From NCBI GenBank assembly GCA_963824935.1, contig CAWGRF010000014.1, positions 6,386 through 70,385 on the forward strand: 64,000 nucleotides of DNA, written 5' to 3'. The translations under genes and the position numbers were made by a program. The notes below the pieces were generated by a model. It made no database searches. It was not told the origin of the DNA and was given only the letters and a program-made list of their open reading frames with translations. Numbering within the stretch: position 1 is the first letter of the stretch; the number at the start of each line of letters is the position of its first letter. Source of the stretch: JACCZX01 sp963824935 (GTDB lineage: Bacteria > Pseudomonadota > Gammaproteobacteria > Burkholderiales > Burkholderiaceae_F). This document shows positions 1-8,132 of the stretch, piece after piece.

Positions 1-39
1 GCTTTCAGATAGGTTCGAATCTCATCGCAACTCCGGCCG

Positions 40-59
40 CGCTACGATTCAGCGTAGCG
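40..59 (+). promoter_or_regulatory. Leader hairpin before the first operon gene
   Basis: A perfect 7-bp inverted repeat (CGCTACG 40-46, CGTAGCG 53-59, loop ATTCAG) lies 17 nt before the ATG at 77 and just upstream of the AGGAG ribosome site at 67-71. There is no T-run, so it is not an intrinsic terminator. It could be an mRNA-stabilising or regulatory stem. The operon promoter probably lies upstream of the window. Confidence 0.3.
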
Positions 60-76
60 AAGCGCCAGGAGAAGCA

Positions 77-358
77 ATGATTCATTTTGTCGTTCACGAC
101 GAACACGATTCGGTCGGTGTCGTGGTGGTCGAAGGCGTGCGCGCCGGAGACGAACTCACGGGCTGGATCATGGACCAGGACAAGACTCTTCACACCAAGG
201 TCCTAAACGACGTGCCGATCGGCCACAAGATCGCGATCCGCGATCTAAAGAATGCCGACACCGTGATCAAGTACGGCACCGATATCGGCCGCACGATCGC
301 GCCGATAAAGCTCGGCGAACATCTGCACGTGCATAACGTCAAGACCAAGCGGTGGTGA
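77..358 (+). CDS. suyA: SuyA-like small subunit of (R)-sulfolactate sulfo-lyase (UxaA/SAF family)
   Basis: This 93-aa protein is a stand-alone SAF domain of the UxaA hydrolase family. Family knowledge: the small subunit SuyA pairs with SuyB to split (R)-3-sulfolactate into pyruvate and sulfite in the cytoplasm; altronate and galactarate dehydratases carry the same domain. Seen here: a start with MIHFVVHDEHDSVGVVVVEG, a central GHKIAIRD stretch and the C-terminal signature GEHLHVHNVKTKRW, which is typical of the small-subunit clade. The ATG at 77 has AGGAG six bases upstream. The large-subunit gene follows after 4 nt. The choice of SuyA over a generic dehydratase subunit rests on the SlcC-like and ComC-like genes at the far end of the same operon. 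A sugar-acid dehydratase remains possible. Confidence 0.65.
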   Translation: MIHFVVHDEHDSVGVVVVEGVRAGDELTGWIMDQDKTLHTKVLNDVPIGHKIAIRDLKNADTVIKYGTDIGRTIAPIKLGEHLHVHNVKTKRW

Positions 359-362
359 TGCG

Positions 363-1538
363 ATGAAACAGAATGGAATGAATCAAACCTTCATGGGTTA
401 CCGCCGCGAAAACGGCAGGGTCGGCGTGCGCAATCACGTCATCATCCTGCCGGTCGACGATTTGTCGAACGCAGCGTCGGTGGCAGTGGCCAACAACATC
501 AAGGGCGCGATGGCGTTGCCGCACCCATACGGCAGGTTGCAATTCGGCGCCGACCTCGATCTGCACTTTCGTACGCTGATCGGCACCGGCAGCAATCCGA
601 ATGTTGCCGCTGTCGTCGTGATCGGCATCGAAGATCAATGGACGCAGAAGATCGTCGAAGGCATCGGCGCGACCGGCAAGCCGGTGACCGGCTTCGGCAT
701 CGAGCAGCACGGCGATCATGAGACGATCATGCGTGCGTCGAAAGTGGCGCGCGATTACGTGCAGTGGGCGAGCGAGCTCGAGCGCGAGGAATGCCCGATC
801 GACACGCTGTGGGTGTCGACCAAGTGCGGCGAGTCGGACACCACGTCGGGGTGCGGCGCCAATCCGACCGTGGGTAACGCATTCGACAAGCTCTACCCGC
901 TCGGCACCACGCTCGTGTTCGGTGAGACGACCGAGCTGACCGGCGGCGAACACCTCGTGGCAGAGCGCTGCCGTACGCCGGAAGTGCGCGAGAAATTTAT
1001 GCAGTACTTCAACCGGTACCAGGCGGTGATCGACCGACACAAGACCAGTGATTTGTCGGATTCGCAGCCGACCAAGGGCAATATTCTCGGCGGCCTGACG
1101 ACGATCGAAGAGAAAGCGCTGGGCAACATTCAGAAGATCGGCCGCAAGTGCCTGATCGACGGCGTGCTCGACAAGGCCGAGGCGCCAACCGGCCCGGGAC
1201 TATGGTTCATGGATTCGTCGTCGGCCGCAGCCGAGATGGTGACGCTGTGCGCGGCGGCGGGTTACACGGTTCACTTCTTTCCGACCGGGCAGGGCAACGT
1301 GATCGGCAATCCGATCCTGCCGGTGATCAAGCTGTGCGCGAATCCGCGCACGGTGCGCACGATGAGCGAGCATATCGACGTCGATGTCTCAGGTCTGCTG
1401 CGACGTGAGATGTCACCCGACGAAGCCGGTGATGCACTGCTCGACATGATGTTTCGCACCGCCAATGGACGGTTGACAGCGGCGGAAGCGCTCGGCCATC
1501 GCGAGTTCGTGCTGACGCGTTTGTACGAAAGCGCTTGA
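363..1538 (+). CDS. suyB: SuyB-like large subunit of (R)-sulfolactate sulfo-lyase (UxaA family)
   Basis: The 391-aa catalytic partner of the preceding SAF protein. It opens with GYRRENGRVGVRNHVIILPV, the UxaA C-terminal-domain entry motif, and keeps conserved cysteine regions (STKCGESDTTSGCG near residue 155; AAAEMVTLCAAAG near 285) that in the family help hold the metal site. The end, with TANGRLTAAEALGHREFV, matches what I recall of SuyB sequences rather than true altronate dehydratases, which begin with a different motif and are longer. Proposed reaction: (R)-3-sulfolactate to pyruvate plus sulfite. The stop overlaps the next start (ATGA at 1535-1538), so translation is coupled to the iron-sulfur subunit gene. 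An alternative ATG lies at 378. The family is sure; the substrate is inferred from context. Confidence 0.65.
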   Translation: MKQNGMNQTFMGYRRENGRVGVRNHVIILPVDDLSNAASVAVANNIKGAMALPHPYGRLQFGADLDLHFRTLIGTGSNPNVAAVVVIGIEDQWTQKIVEGIGATGKPVTGFGIEQHGDHETIMRASKVARDYVQWASELEREECPIDTLWVSTKCGESDTTSGCGANPTVGNAFDKLYPLGTTLVFGETTELTGGEHLVAERCRTPEVREKFMQYFNRYQAVIDRHKTSDLSDSQPTKGNILGGLTTIEEKALGNIQKIGRKCLIDGVLDKAEAPTGPGLWFMDSSSAAAEMVTLCAAAGYTVHFFPTGQGNVIGNPILPVIKLCANPRTVRTMSEHIDVDVSGLLRREMSPDEAGDALLDMMFRTANGRLTAAEALGHREFVLTRLYESA

Positions 1539-2251
1539 TGCAAGCGTTGCAGGTCTCGGTGTGGCGCGGCACGGATGAAGGTCACTATGTCGATTACGAA
1601 GTGCCGCGCCAGACCAGCCAGACCGTGCTCGACGTCGTCACCTACATTCAGCGCAAGCTCGATTCGACCCTGGCCTATCGCTATGCATGCCGAGTCGGCA
1701 TGTGCGGCTCGTGCGCGATGACGGTCAATGGCGTGGCGCGCTGGACGTGCCGCACGCATGTCAGCGCGGTGGCGAACGACGATCGCGTCGAAATCGCGCC
1801 GCTGGCCAATCTTCCGGTCGTGCGCGATCTGGTGACCGATATGCGCGAGTTCTTCAACAAATGGAGCCGCGCCAAGGGCTACTACCAGAGCACGCGTACG
1901 CGGCACGATGACTTCGCTGTGGTAAAGCCGCAGAGCAAGCAGGCGCAAGCGCTGCAAGCGGGGATCGAATGCATCGGCTGCGGGGTGTGCTACGCGTCGT
2001 GCGACGTCGTGAGCTGGCGCGCCGACTACCTCGGGCCGGCGGCGTTGAATCGTGCGTGGACATTGATCAACGACGTGCGCGACGGCGCACGCTCCGAGCG
2101 TCTGCGCGCGGTCGCGGGCGATGCCGGCTGCCATAGCTGCCATACGCACATGAGCTGTACCGAGCGCTGCCCGAAACATATTTCGCCGACGGCGTCGATC
2201 GCGGGGCTGAAGCGAGCCACCGCCGTCGCGGCATGGAAGGGCGAGCTCTAG
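1535..2251 (+). CDS. Succinate dehydrogenase/fumarate reductase-like iron-sulfur subunit
   Basis: This 238-aa protein has the three cluster sites of SdhB/FrdB. A [2Fe-2S] ferredoxin domain carries CRVGMCGSC near residue 52 with a fourth Cys in RWTC. A [4Fe-4S] site reads CIGCGVCYASC near residue 145. A third group, CHSCHTHMSCTERCP near residue 200, would carry the [3Fe-4S] cluster. It would pass electrons from a flavoprotein to the membrane quinone. The flavoprotein gene is not adjacent but lies 3.2 kb downstream in the same operon, unlike housekeeping sdhCDAB. The start overlaps the previous stop and the next gene begins 1 nt after the stop. This is a dedicated paralogue embedded in a catabolic operon. 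The substrate is unknown; a sulfonated or other succinate analogue is proposed. Confidence 0.85.
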   Translation: MMQALQVSVWRGTDEGHYVDYEVPRQTSQTVLDVVTYIQRKLDSTLAYRYACRVGMCGSCAMTVNGVARWTCRTHVSAVANDDRVEIAPLANLPVVRDLVTDMREFFNKWSRAKGYYQSTRTRHDDFAVVKPQSKQAQALQAGIECIGCGVCYASCDVVSWRADYLGPAALNRAWTLINDVRDGARSERLRAVAGDAGCHSCHTHMSCTERCPKHISPTASIAGLKRATAVAAWKGEL

Positions 2252-2252
2252 G

Positions 2253-2612
2253 GTGGCGGACATAGACCCAGGCGCGCGCCGCGAGACCTGGCTGTGGATG
2301 GCGCAACGCGCCTCGGCGCTTGTACTTGCATTGTGCGTCGTCGTGCACCTGGTCACGATTATTTACGCCACCCGCGGCGGCCTTACCGCGATAGAGATTC
2401 TTGCCCGCACGCGCGGCAATGCAGCGTGGCTCACGTTCTATGTCGTCTTCGTGCTGGCGGTGGCGGTGCACGTGCCGATAGGATTGCGCACGGTTGCGAT
2501 CGAATGGCTGGGATGGAGCCATCGCACGCGCGATTGGACGCTGATCGTGATTGCGGTTGCGCTCTCAGTTATGGGTCTCGCCGCGACTTGGGGAATGTTT
2601 GCATCAGGGTAA
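2253..2612 (+). CDS. SDH-like membrane anchor subunit (first of two)
   Basis: A 119-aa protein with three predicted membrane segments (about residues 18-40, 54-76 and 92-116). Histidines in segments one (VVVHLVTI) and two (VAVHVPIG) are placed as haem-b ligands, as in SDH cytochrome b subunits. It begins with GTG at 2253, 1 nt after the stop of the iron-sulfur subunit. Together with the next gene it would anchor the dehydrogenase at the inner membrane and reduce quinone. Sequence similarity to standard SdhC/D is weak by eye, so the call relies on topology, the His ligands and position between SdhB-like and SdhC-like genes. Confidence 0.7.
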   Translation: MADIDPGARRETWLWMAQRASALVLALCVVVHLVTIIYATRGGLTAIEILARTRGNAAWLTFYVVFVLAVAVHVPIGLRTVAIEWLGWSHRTRDWTLIVIAVALSVMGLAATWGMFASG

Positions 2613-2615
2613 GCG

Positions 2616-2963
2616 ATGAGACGCAACGACGCGCGCGCGCGCCATCATTCATCCTATTGGGCCTTCATAGTGCATCGGACGAGCGGCTTGGCGCTCGCTC
2701 TGTTTCTTCCATTTCACTTCTGGGCACTCAGCCGGGCTCTTACCAGCGAAACCGCGCTCGAAGGCTTTTTGCGCTGGACCGATAACCCGCTGGTCAAGGC
2801 CGCGGAATGGGGCCTGGTGCTCTTGCTCGCGGCGCACGCAGGCGGAGGAATAAGATTGCTCGCACTGGAGCTGTTGCCCTGGCGCGAGTGGCAAGGGTCG
2901 TTGCTGGCAATCGCGGCAGCGTTTTCAATCGCAGTCGGCCTGGCATTTGCGCTGACGCTATAA
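2616..2963 (+). CDS. SDH-like cytochrome b subunit (second anchor, SdhC type)
   Basis: A 115-aa three-helix membrane protein with the SdhC motif HRTSGLALALFLPFHF (residues about 20-35), which includes the quinone-site HR.SG and a haem-ligand His, and a second His in LLLAAHAGGG. The length suits one half of an SDH anchor heterodimer. It starts 3 nt after the first anchor gene and is followed by a solute-binding protein gene with a clear ribosome site. With the iron-sulfur and flavoprotein subunits of the operon it would complete a four-subunit quinone-linked dehydrogenase. Confidence 0.75.
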   Translation: MRRNDARARHHSSYWAFIVHRTSGLALALFLPFHFWALSRALTSETALEGFLRWTDNPLVKAAEWGLVLLLAAHAGGGIRLLALELLPWREWQGSLLAIAAAFSIAVGLAFALTL

Positions 2964-2973
2964 GGAGAATGTG

Positions 2974-3960
2974 ATGAACAAGCGCATGTTCGTGCTTGCT
3001 TTGGGATCGATGCTGTCGCTCGGCGCGTTTGGCCAGTCGAGTACCGGCTCGCCGGGCGCCACAAGTTATCCGAACAAGACGGTGCGCATCGTCGTGAATT
3101 TTTCCGCCGGCGGCGCGACCGACATCATCGCGCGCATGCTGGCGCAGAAGCTCACGGAACTGTGGGGGCAATCGGTGGTGGTCGAGAATCGTGCCGGCGC
3201 AGCGGGCAACATCGGCGCGGCTGAGGTCTCCAAGGCCGCACCCGATGGGTACACCCTGCTGATGACCTCCGGCTCGGTCGTCGCCGCCAACCAGCATATC
3301 TACAAGAACATGGGTTTCGATCCGCGCAAGGACTTGATGCCGATCACGATGGTTGCCAGCGGCCCGCAGGTGATCGTGGTCAACCCGAGTCTTCCGGTGA
3401 AAACGCTGAAGGAGTTGATCGAATTGGCGAAAGCGAAGCCGGGCACGTTGAATTACGGTCATGCGGGAATCGGTAGTCAGACGCATCTCGCTGCGGAAAA
3501 CTTCTTGTCGGCAACCGGACTGGATATCAAGAACATTCCGTACAAGGGCGAAGGACCCGCGTTGACGGACCTGATGGCCGGACAGATCAACATGGCTACA
3601 CCCAATTTGGCTGCTGCGATCGGATTCATTAACGGCGGCAAGCTGCGCGCACTGGCCGTGACCGGCAAGGAACGCTCACCCGCGCTGCCCAATGTGCCTA
3701 CCGCCGCAGAAACCGTCGCGGGGTTCGAAAACGCAGGCTGGTTCGGGTTGATGGCGCCCGCCGGCACGCCGCAGCCGATCATCGATCGTATTCATCGCGA
3801 CGTGGCCAAAGTGCTCGACACGACCGATATGCGCGCGCGCTTCTTCGTGCAGGGTATGGCGCCAGCTCCGTTGGCACCCAAGGCATTCGGTACACGTATC
3901 GAGAACGAAAGCGCGCGCTGGGCCACCGTCGTGCGTGAGCGCAAGATCACGGTCAACTAG
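2974..3960 (+). CDS. Bug-family tripartite tricarboxylate transporter substrate-binding protein
   Basis: A 328-aa periplasmic binding protein with an N-terminal signal peptide (about residues 1-22), the family entry motif YPNKTVRIVVNFSAGG and a GATDIIARMLAQ stretch, both typical of Bug/TctC proteins that bind small carboxylates. ATG 2974 is preferred over GTG 2971 because AAGGAG sits at 2962-2967. No TctA or TctB membrane genes are nearby, which is common for Bug proteins in Burkholderiales. In Chromohalobacter the sulfolactate importer (SlcHFG) is a tripartite tricarboxylate type, so a sulfonate such as sulfolactate or sulfopropionate is a reasonable ligand here; that is inference from the operon. 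Confidence 0.88.
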   Translation: MNKRMFVLALGSMLSLGAFGQSSTGSPGATSYPNKTVRIVVNFSAGGATDIIARMLAQKLTELWGQSVVVENRAGAAGNIGAAEVSKAAPDGYTLLMTSGSVVAANQHIYKNMGFDPRKDLMPITMVASGPQVIVVNPSLPVKTLKELIELAKAKPGTLNYGHAGIGSQTHLAAENFLSATGLDIKNIPYKGEGPALTDLMAGQINMATPNLAAAIGFINGGKLRALAVTGKERSPALPNVPTAAETVAGFENAGWFGLMAPAGTPQPIIDRIHRDVAKVLDTTDMRARFFVQGMAPAPLAPKAFGTRIENESARWATVVRERKITVN

Positions 3961-3965
3961 CACTG

Positions 3966-4841
3966 ATGCTCGAAATTGACCTGGCACAAGTCGAAACGGT
4001 TGCCAAAGAACTGTATGTGCGAGCGCTGAAGCAGCTGCCGCCCGACATCAAGGCGGGATTCGAGCGGTTAGCGGCGAGCGAAACCGAAGCAACCGCGCAG
4101 CGTGTGCTCGGCACGATGCTGACCAACATCGCAGTGGCCGAGCGCACCGACAATCTGCTGTGCCAGGACACCGGCATTCCGATTTACAACGTCACGATCG
4201 GCCGTGGCGTCGCCGTCGACGGCGCACGACTGAAACAGGCGATACGCCGCGGTTGTGAGCGCGCCACGCGCGAGCTTCCGTTCCGCTCGTCGATCGTGCA
4301 TCCGATCACGCGATTCAACGAGCAGACGTCGTGCGGACCCGAGGTTCCGGTGATGCACTTCGATTTCGACTCGAGCGAGGAATTGTCGATCGAAATGATC
4401 CCGAAGGGGTCGGGTTCGGAGAACAACTCCTTTCTGAAGATGGCGATTCCGGCCGATGGCGTCGATGCGATCAAGACGTTCGTGATCGACTGCGTGCTGA
4501 ATGCGGGCGGCAAGACGTGTCCGCCGACGATCGTCGGAGTCGGCGTTGGCGGTACTGCCGATCTGTGTGTGCACCTTGCCAAGCGTGCAGCCGTGCGGCC
4601 GCTCGGATCGGTCTGCGAGGATCCGGAAGGAGCGAAGCTCGAAGTGGCGTTGAGCGCCGCGGTTAACTCGCTGGGTGTCGGCCCACAGGGTCTGGGCGGC
4701 GACAGCACGGCGTTCGCGGTGCATGTGGAACTCGCCGCAACGCATATCACGATGAATCCGGTAGCGGTCAATATGCAGTGCCACTCGGCTCGGCGTGCGC
4801 GCGCGACGTTCAGCGCGCGCGGTGTCGAATACGGTTTCTAG
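3966..4841 (+). CDS. Class I fumarase-like hydratase, alpha subunit
   Basis: A 291-aa protein of the iron-sulfur-dependent class I fumarase / L-tartrate dehydratase alpha family. Three cysteines suited to binding a catalytic [4Fe-4S] cluster are visible in LLCQDTGIP (about residue 62), EQTSCGPE (about 122) and GGKTCPPT (about 182). GVGVGGTADLC follows. It starts 5 nt after the binding-protein stop, and the beta subunit follows 14 nt downstream. Family members add water across an activated double bond, as fumarate to malate. In this operon the companion SDH-like enzyme could supply an unsaturated acid such as 3-sulfoacrylate, which hydration would turn into 3-sulfolactate. Tartrate dehydratase activity is the main alternative. 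Confidence 0.85.
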   Translation: MLEIDLAQVETVAKELYVRALKQLPPDIKAGFERLAASETEATAQRVLGTMLTNIAVAERTDNLLCQDTGIPIYNVTIGRGVAVDGARLKQAIRRGCERATRELPFRSSIVHPITRFNEQTSCGPEVPVMHFDFDSSEELSIEMIPKGSGSENNSFLKMAIPADGVDAIKTFVIDCVLNAGGKTCPPTIVGVGVGGTADLCVHLAKRAAVRPLGSVCEDPEGAKLEVALSAAVNSLGVGPQGLGGDSTAFAVHVELAATHITMNPVAVNMQCHSARRARATFSARGVEYGF

Positions 4842-4855
4842 GCACCTGTCCCGGC

Positions 4856-5467
4856 ATGGCGCATTACGAACTGGCCACCCCGATCACCGAGCAACAAGCG
4901 CGTGCGCTGCGTGTGAACGACACGGTCACATTGCAGAAGACGCTGTTCGGTCTACGCGATGCGACGTTGATTCATCTGTTCGATCGCGGCCGCGCGACAC
5001 GCTTTGATCTGCAGGGACACGCGGTGATTCACACCGCACCGAACGTCAAGCAGGTGCCTCGCTCCAGCGAGAATCCCGCCGGCTACGCGCCGCTGTGTGT
5101 CGGCACCACCACGTCGGCGCGCATGGAGCGCTTTACGCACGACCTGATGTCCAGCTTCGGCGTGCGCATCATCATTGGCAAGGGCGGCATGGGTGCAAAG
5201 ACGCTCGCCGCGTTTTCTGAACTGGGCGGTGCGTATCTCGCGATCGTCGGCGGCGCAGCGGCGCTCGAAACCACCTGGATCGAGCGCATCGACGACGTCG
5301 ACCTCGACGATTTGAACCCGGAGTCACTCTGGCGCTTCGCAATTCGCGACTTCGGACCATTGCTGGTCGCGATGGACAGTCACGGCGCAAGCCTGTACGA
5401 CTCGGTCGCAAGCGATGCGCAGGCAAGGCGCGCCGAAGCGCTGCGCTCGCTGGGTGTGAAGGCGTAA
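4856..5467 (+). CDS. Class I fumarase-like hydratase, beta subunit
   Basis: A 203-aa protein matching the C-terminal (beta) domain of class I fumarases and tartrate dehydratase. It shows GYAPLCVGTTTSARME, the conserved GKGGMG loop near residue 105 and a DSHGASLYD end. The ATG at 4856 is preferred over a longer in-frame start at 4778 because the latter lies deep inside the alpha gene and family members begin near this residue. It forms a split two-subunit hydratase with the preceding gene. The flavoprotein gene starts 10 nt later. Confidence 0.85.
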   Translation: MAHYELATPITEQQARALRVNDTVTLQKTLFGLRDATLIHLFDRGRATRFDLQGHAVIHTAPNVKQVPRSSENPAGYAPLCVGTTTSARMERFTHDLMSSFGVRIIIGKGGMGAKTLAAFSELGGAYLAIVGGAAALETTWIERIDDVDLDDLNPESLWRFAIRDFGPLLVAMDSHGASLYDSVASDAQARRAEALRSLGVKA

Positions 5468-5477
5468 GAGAACGTCT

Positions 5478-7186
5478 TTGCGCAGGCTGCAAACCGATAT
5501 TCTGATTCTGGGCTCCGGCGGCGCCGGTTTGTTTGCAGCACTCCATGCCAAGCAGGCCGCGCCCGAGCTTTCGATCACGATTGCGGTCAAGGGCTTGTTG
5601 GGCAAGTGCGGCTGCACGCGCATGGTCCAGGGCGGGTACAACGTGGCGCTTGCCGCCGACGATTCGATCGAGCGCCACTTCATGGACACGATCGAAGGCG
5701 GCGCGTGGCTGTCCGATCAGGACCTCGCCTGGACTCTGGTATCGACCGCGGTCGAGCGCGTGCGAGAGCTCGAGAACGAATTAGGCTGTCTGTTCGATCG
5801 CAACGCCGACGGCACGATCCACCAAAAGGCGTTCGCCGGGCAGACCTTCGATCGCACCGTGCACAAGGGCGACTTGACCGGCATCGAAATCATCAATCGG
5901 CTCGCCGAGCAGGTCTGGGCGCGGGACATTCAGCGGCTCGAAGAGCATCGCGCGATCGCACTGATCAAGACGCCGGACGGCGATGCGATTGCCGGTGTGC
6001 TGCACATCGACATGCGCACTGGTGAATACGTGTTCGTGCAGGCGCGCGCAGTGCTGCTCGCGACTGGCGGCGGTCCGACGATGTACAAGTACCACACGCC
6101 GTCGGGCGACAAGACCTGCGACGGTCTTGCGATGGCGCTGCGCGCGGGCCTTACGTTGCGCGACATGGAAATGGTGCAGTTTCATCCGACCGGGTTGCTG
6201 GCGGGAAGCGACACGCGCATGACCGGCACCGTGTTGGAGGAGGGCTTGCGCGGCGCCGGAGGCTATCTGCTGAACGGCGCGCGCGAGCGCTTCATGCAGC
6301 GGCATGATCCACGGGCTGAACGCGCGACGCGCGACATCGTCTCGCGCGCGATCTTTGCCGAGATGCGCGCCGGCAACACGACACCGAACGGCGGCGTTTA
6401 TCTGCAGATGAATCATCTCGGCGCCGAGCGCGTGCGTGCGGCATTCAAGGGTATGGTCGAGCGCTGCGCCGACTGCGGTTTCGATCTGGCAGGAGGTCTG
6501 GTCGAGGTCGTGCCCACTGCGCATTACATGATGGGCGGCGTGATCTTCGACGGCGACTGCAGCACGTCGCTGCGAGGGCTGTTTGCCGCCGGCGAAGACA
6601 CCGGCGGAGTGCACGGAGCAAATCGGCTCGGCGGAAACGGAGTGGCGAACTCGACCGTGTTCGGCGGCATCGCGGGTGATGCAATGGCAGCGTGGGTGCG
6701 CGCTGAAGGCGCTCTGGCGCGCGCCCGATGAAGTTGAGCTGGAGAAGGCGATCGCCGAAGCCGAGCGACCCTTTGGCGGAAAGTGCCGGCGATGTCGAGA
6801 AGATTCGCGAAGCGCTGCTTGAATGCATGTGGGATGACGTGGGCATCGTGCGAGATGCGGCAGGGTTGTCGCGTGCAGCCCGACGCTTGACCGAGCTCGA
6901 CGATCAACTCGGCACGACGGGTATGGCGAGTCAACAGCGCGCGTTCAACCTGACTTGGCACGACTGGCTGAATCTGTCGAACCTGATTCTCGTCAGTCGC
7001 GCTATTCAAAGCGCAGCCACCAAGCGTGAGGAATCTCGCGGTGCGCATTTTCGGCAGGACTTTCCACAGCGCGGCCCGCTTGAAAACTCTTGGTACGTCA
7101 CGGTGCGGTTCGACGGCGAGTTCGAGCTCGATGAGCGGTCGGTGCGATTCTCACGAGTCAAGCCCGGCGCGACGTTGTTAGCGTGA
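5478..7186 (+). CDS. SDH/fumarate reductase-like flavoprotein subunit (frame broken)
   Basis: The FAD subunit of the operon's SDH-like complex, about 568 codons in all. It begins at TTG 5478 and shows the dinucleotide fold ILILGSGGAGLFAA, GKCGCTRMVQGGYN, the active-site HPTG near residue 236, HYMMGG near 350 and GANRLGGNG near 378. These match the substrate-binding His and Arg positions of SDH flavoproteins. The main frame stops at 6731. The family C-terminal domain (LLECMWDDVGIVRDAAGL and onward to 7186) continues two frames away, with a bridging segment RAPDEVELEKAIAEAERPF in the third frame. Two single-base indels near 6720 and 6775 are therefore likely. If real rather than sequencing errors, a separate 152-aa protein could start at the ATGA at 6728. 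It ends 10 nt before the SlcC-like gene. Confidence 0.82.
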
Positions 7187-7196
7187 GGCCTACACG

Positions 7197-8132
7197 ATGA
7201 TCGTGATCAGTGAATTCATGGACGAGGCCGCGGTTCAGCGTTTGCGCGCCGATTTCGACGTTCGTTACGAGCCCGCGCTGGTCGACGAACCGCGGCGGCT
7301 ACACGCCGCGATCGAGAGCGCCGATGCGCTGATCGTGCGCAACCGAACGCAGGTTGACGCCGCATTGCTCGCGTACGCGCCGAGATTGAGAGTCGTGGGC
7401 CGGCTCGGTGTCGGGCTCGACAACATCGACGCAGCAGCATGTACCGCGCGCGGGATCGAGGTGATCCCGGCGACGGGTGCCAACGCGGTGTCGGTCGCCG
7501 AATACGTTATGGCCACTGCGATGATGTTATTGCGCGGCGCGTACGCCTCGTCAGCGGAAGTCGCGGCGGGCCGCTGGCCGCGTGCCCGCTTGTCAGAAGG
7601 TCGTGAGATACACGGCAAGGTCTTCGGACTGATCGGCTTCGGCTCGATCGGCCGCGTTACCGCGCGGCTGGCACACGGTCTCGACATGCGCGTGATCGCG
7701 CATGACCCCGCGCTCGCGGCGGACGATGCGGCATCGGTCGCGTACGGCGGTGTGCAACGCAGCCTTGAACAGGTGCTCGGCGAGGCCGATGTGGTTTCGC
7801 TGCATGTTCCCCTGATTCCGCAGACGCGAGGACTGATCAATGCGCCTCGCATCGCATCGATGAAGCGCGGCGCAGTCATTGTCAACACCTCGCGGGGCGG
7901 GATCGTCGACGAGGCCGCGCTGGCCGCGGCACTGCGCTCGGGTCATCTGGCCGGCGCTGCGCTCGATGTGTTCGAACACGAGCCGCTCGCGGCCGGCTCG
8001 GTACTCGCCGATTGTCCCAACCTGATTCTGACGCCGCATATTGCCGGCTTGACGCACGAGTCCAATGTTCGTGTGAGCGCGTTCATCGCCGAGCGTGTTG
8101 CTGCATCGTTGCACGCCTCGCGCGCGCGATGA
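7197..8132 (+). CDS. slcC: SlcC-like (S)-sulfolactate dehydrogenase (D-2-hydroxyacid dehydrogenase family)
   Basis: A 311-aa NAD-dependent 2-hydroxyacid dehydrogenase of the phosphoglycerate dehydrogenase family. It has the NAD-binding GLIGFGSIGR near residue 143 and the catalytic Arg/Glu/His set in NTSRGGIVDE, FEHEPL and TPHIAGLT. The N-terminus MIVISEFMDEAAVQRL resembles what I recall of Chromohalobacter SlcC. SlcC oxidises (S)-sulfolactate to sulfopyruvate, which ComC then reduces to the R form that SuyAB cleaves. The stop overlaps the next start by ATGA at 8129-8132. No ACT domain is present, so a biosynthetic SerA is unlikely. The substrate call is inferred from the SuyAB-like and ComC-like neighbours. 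Confidence 0.6.
   Translation: MIVISEFMDEAAVQRLRADFDVRYEPALVDEPRRLHAAIESADALIVRNRTQVDAALLAYAPRLRVVGRLGVGLDNIDAAACTARGIEVIPATGANAVSVAEYVMATAMMLLRGAYASSAEVAAGRWPRARLSEGREIHGKVFGLIGFGSIGRVTARLAHGLDMRVIAHDPALAADDAASVAYGGVQRSLEQVLGEADVVSLHVPLIPQTRGLINAPRIASMKRGAVIVNTSRGGIVDEAALAAALRSGHLAGAALDVFEHEPLAAGSVLADCPNLILTPHIAGLTHESNVRVSAFIAERVAASLHASRAR

Noticed and set aside
8..30. A tRNA-like T-arm (GGTTCGAATC) at the window start
   Set aside because: The flanking bases do not form the required 5-bp T stem or an acceptor end, and no CCA-proximal pairing is possible; likely chance.
77..1538. Altronate or galactarate dehydratase for the first two genes
   Set aside because: No uronate or hexarate genes nearby, the two-subunit split and C-terminal signatures fit SuyAB better, and SlcC/ComC-like genes close the operon. 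Kept as an alternative only.
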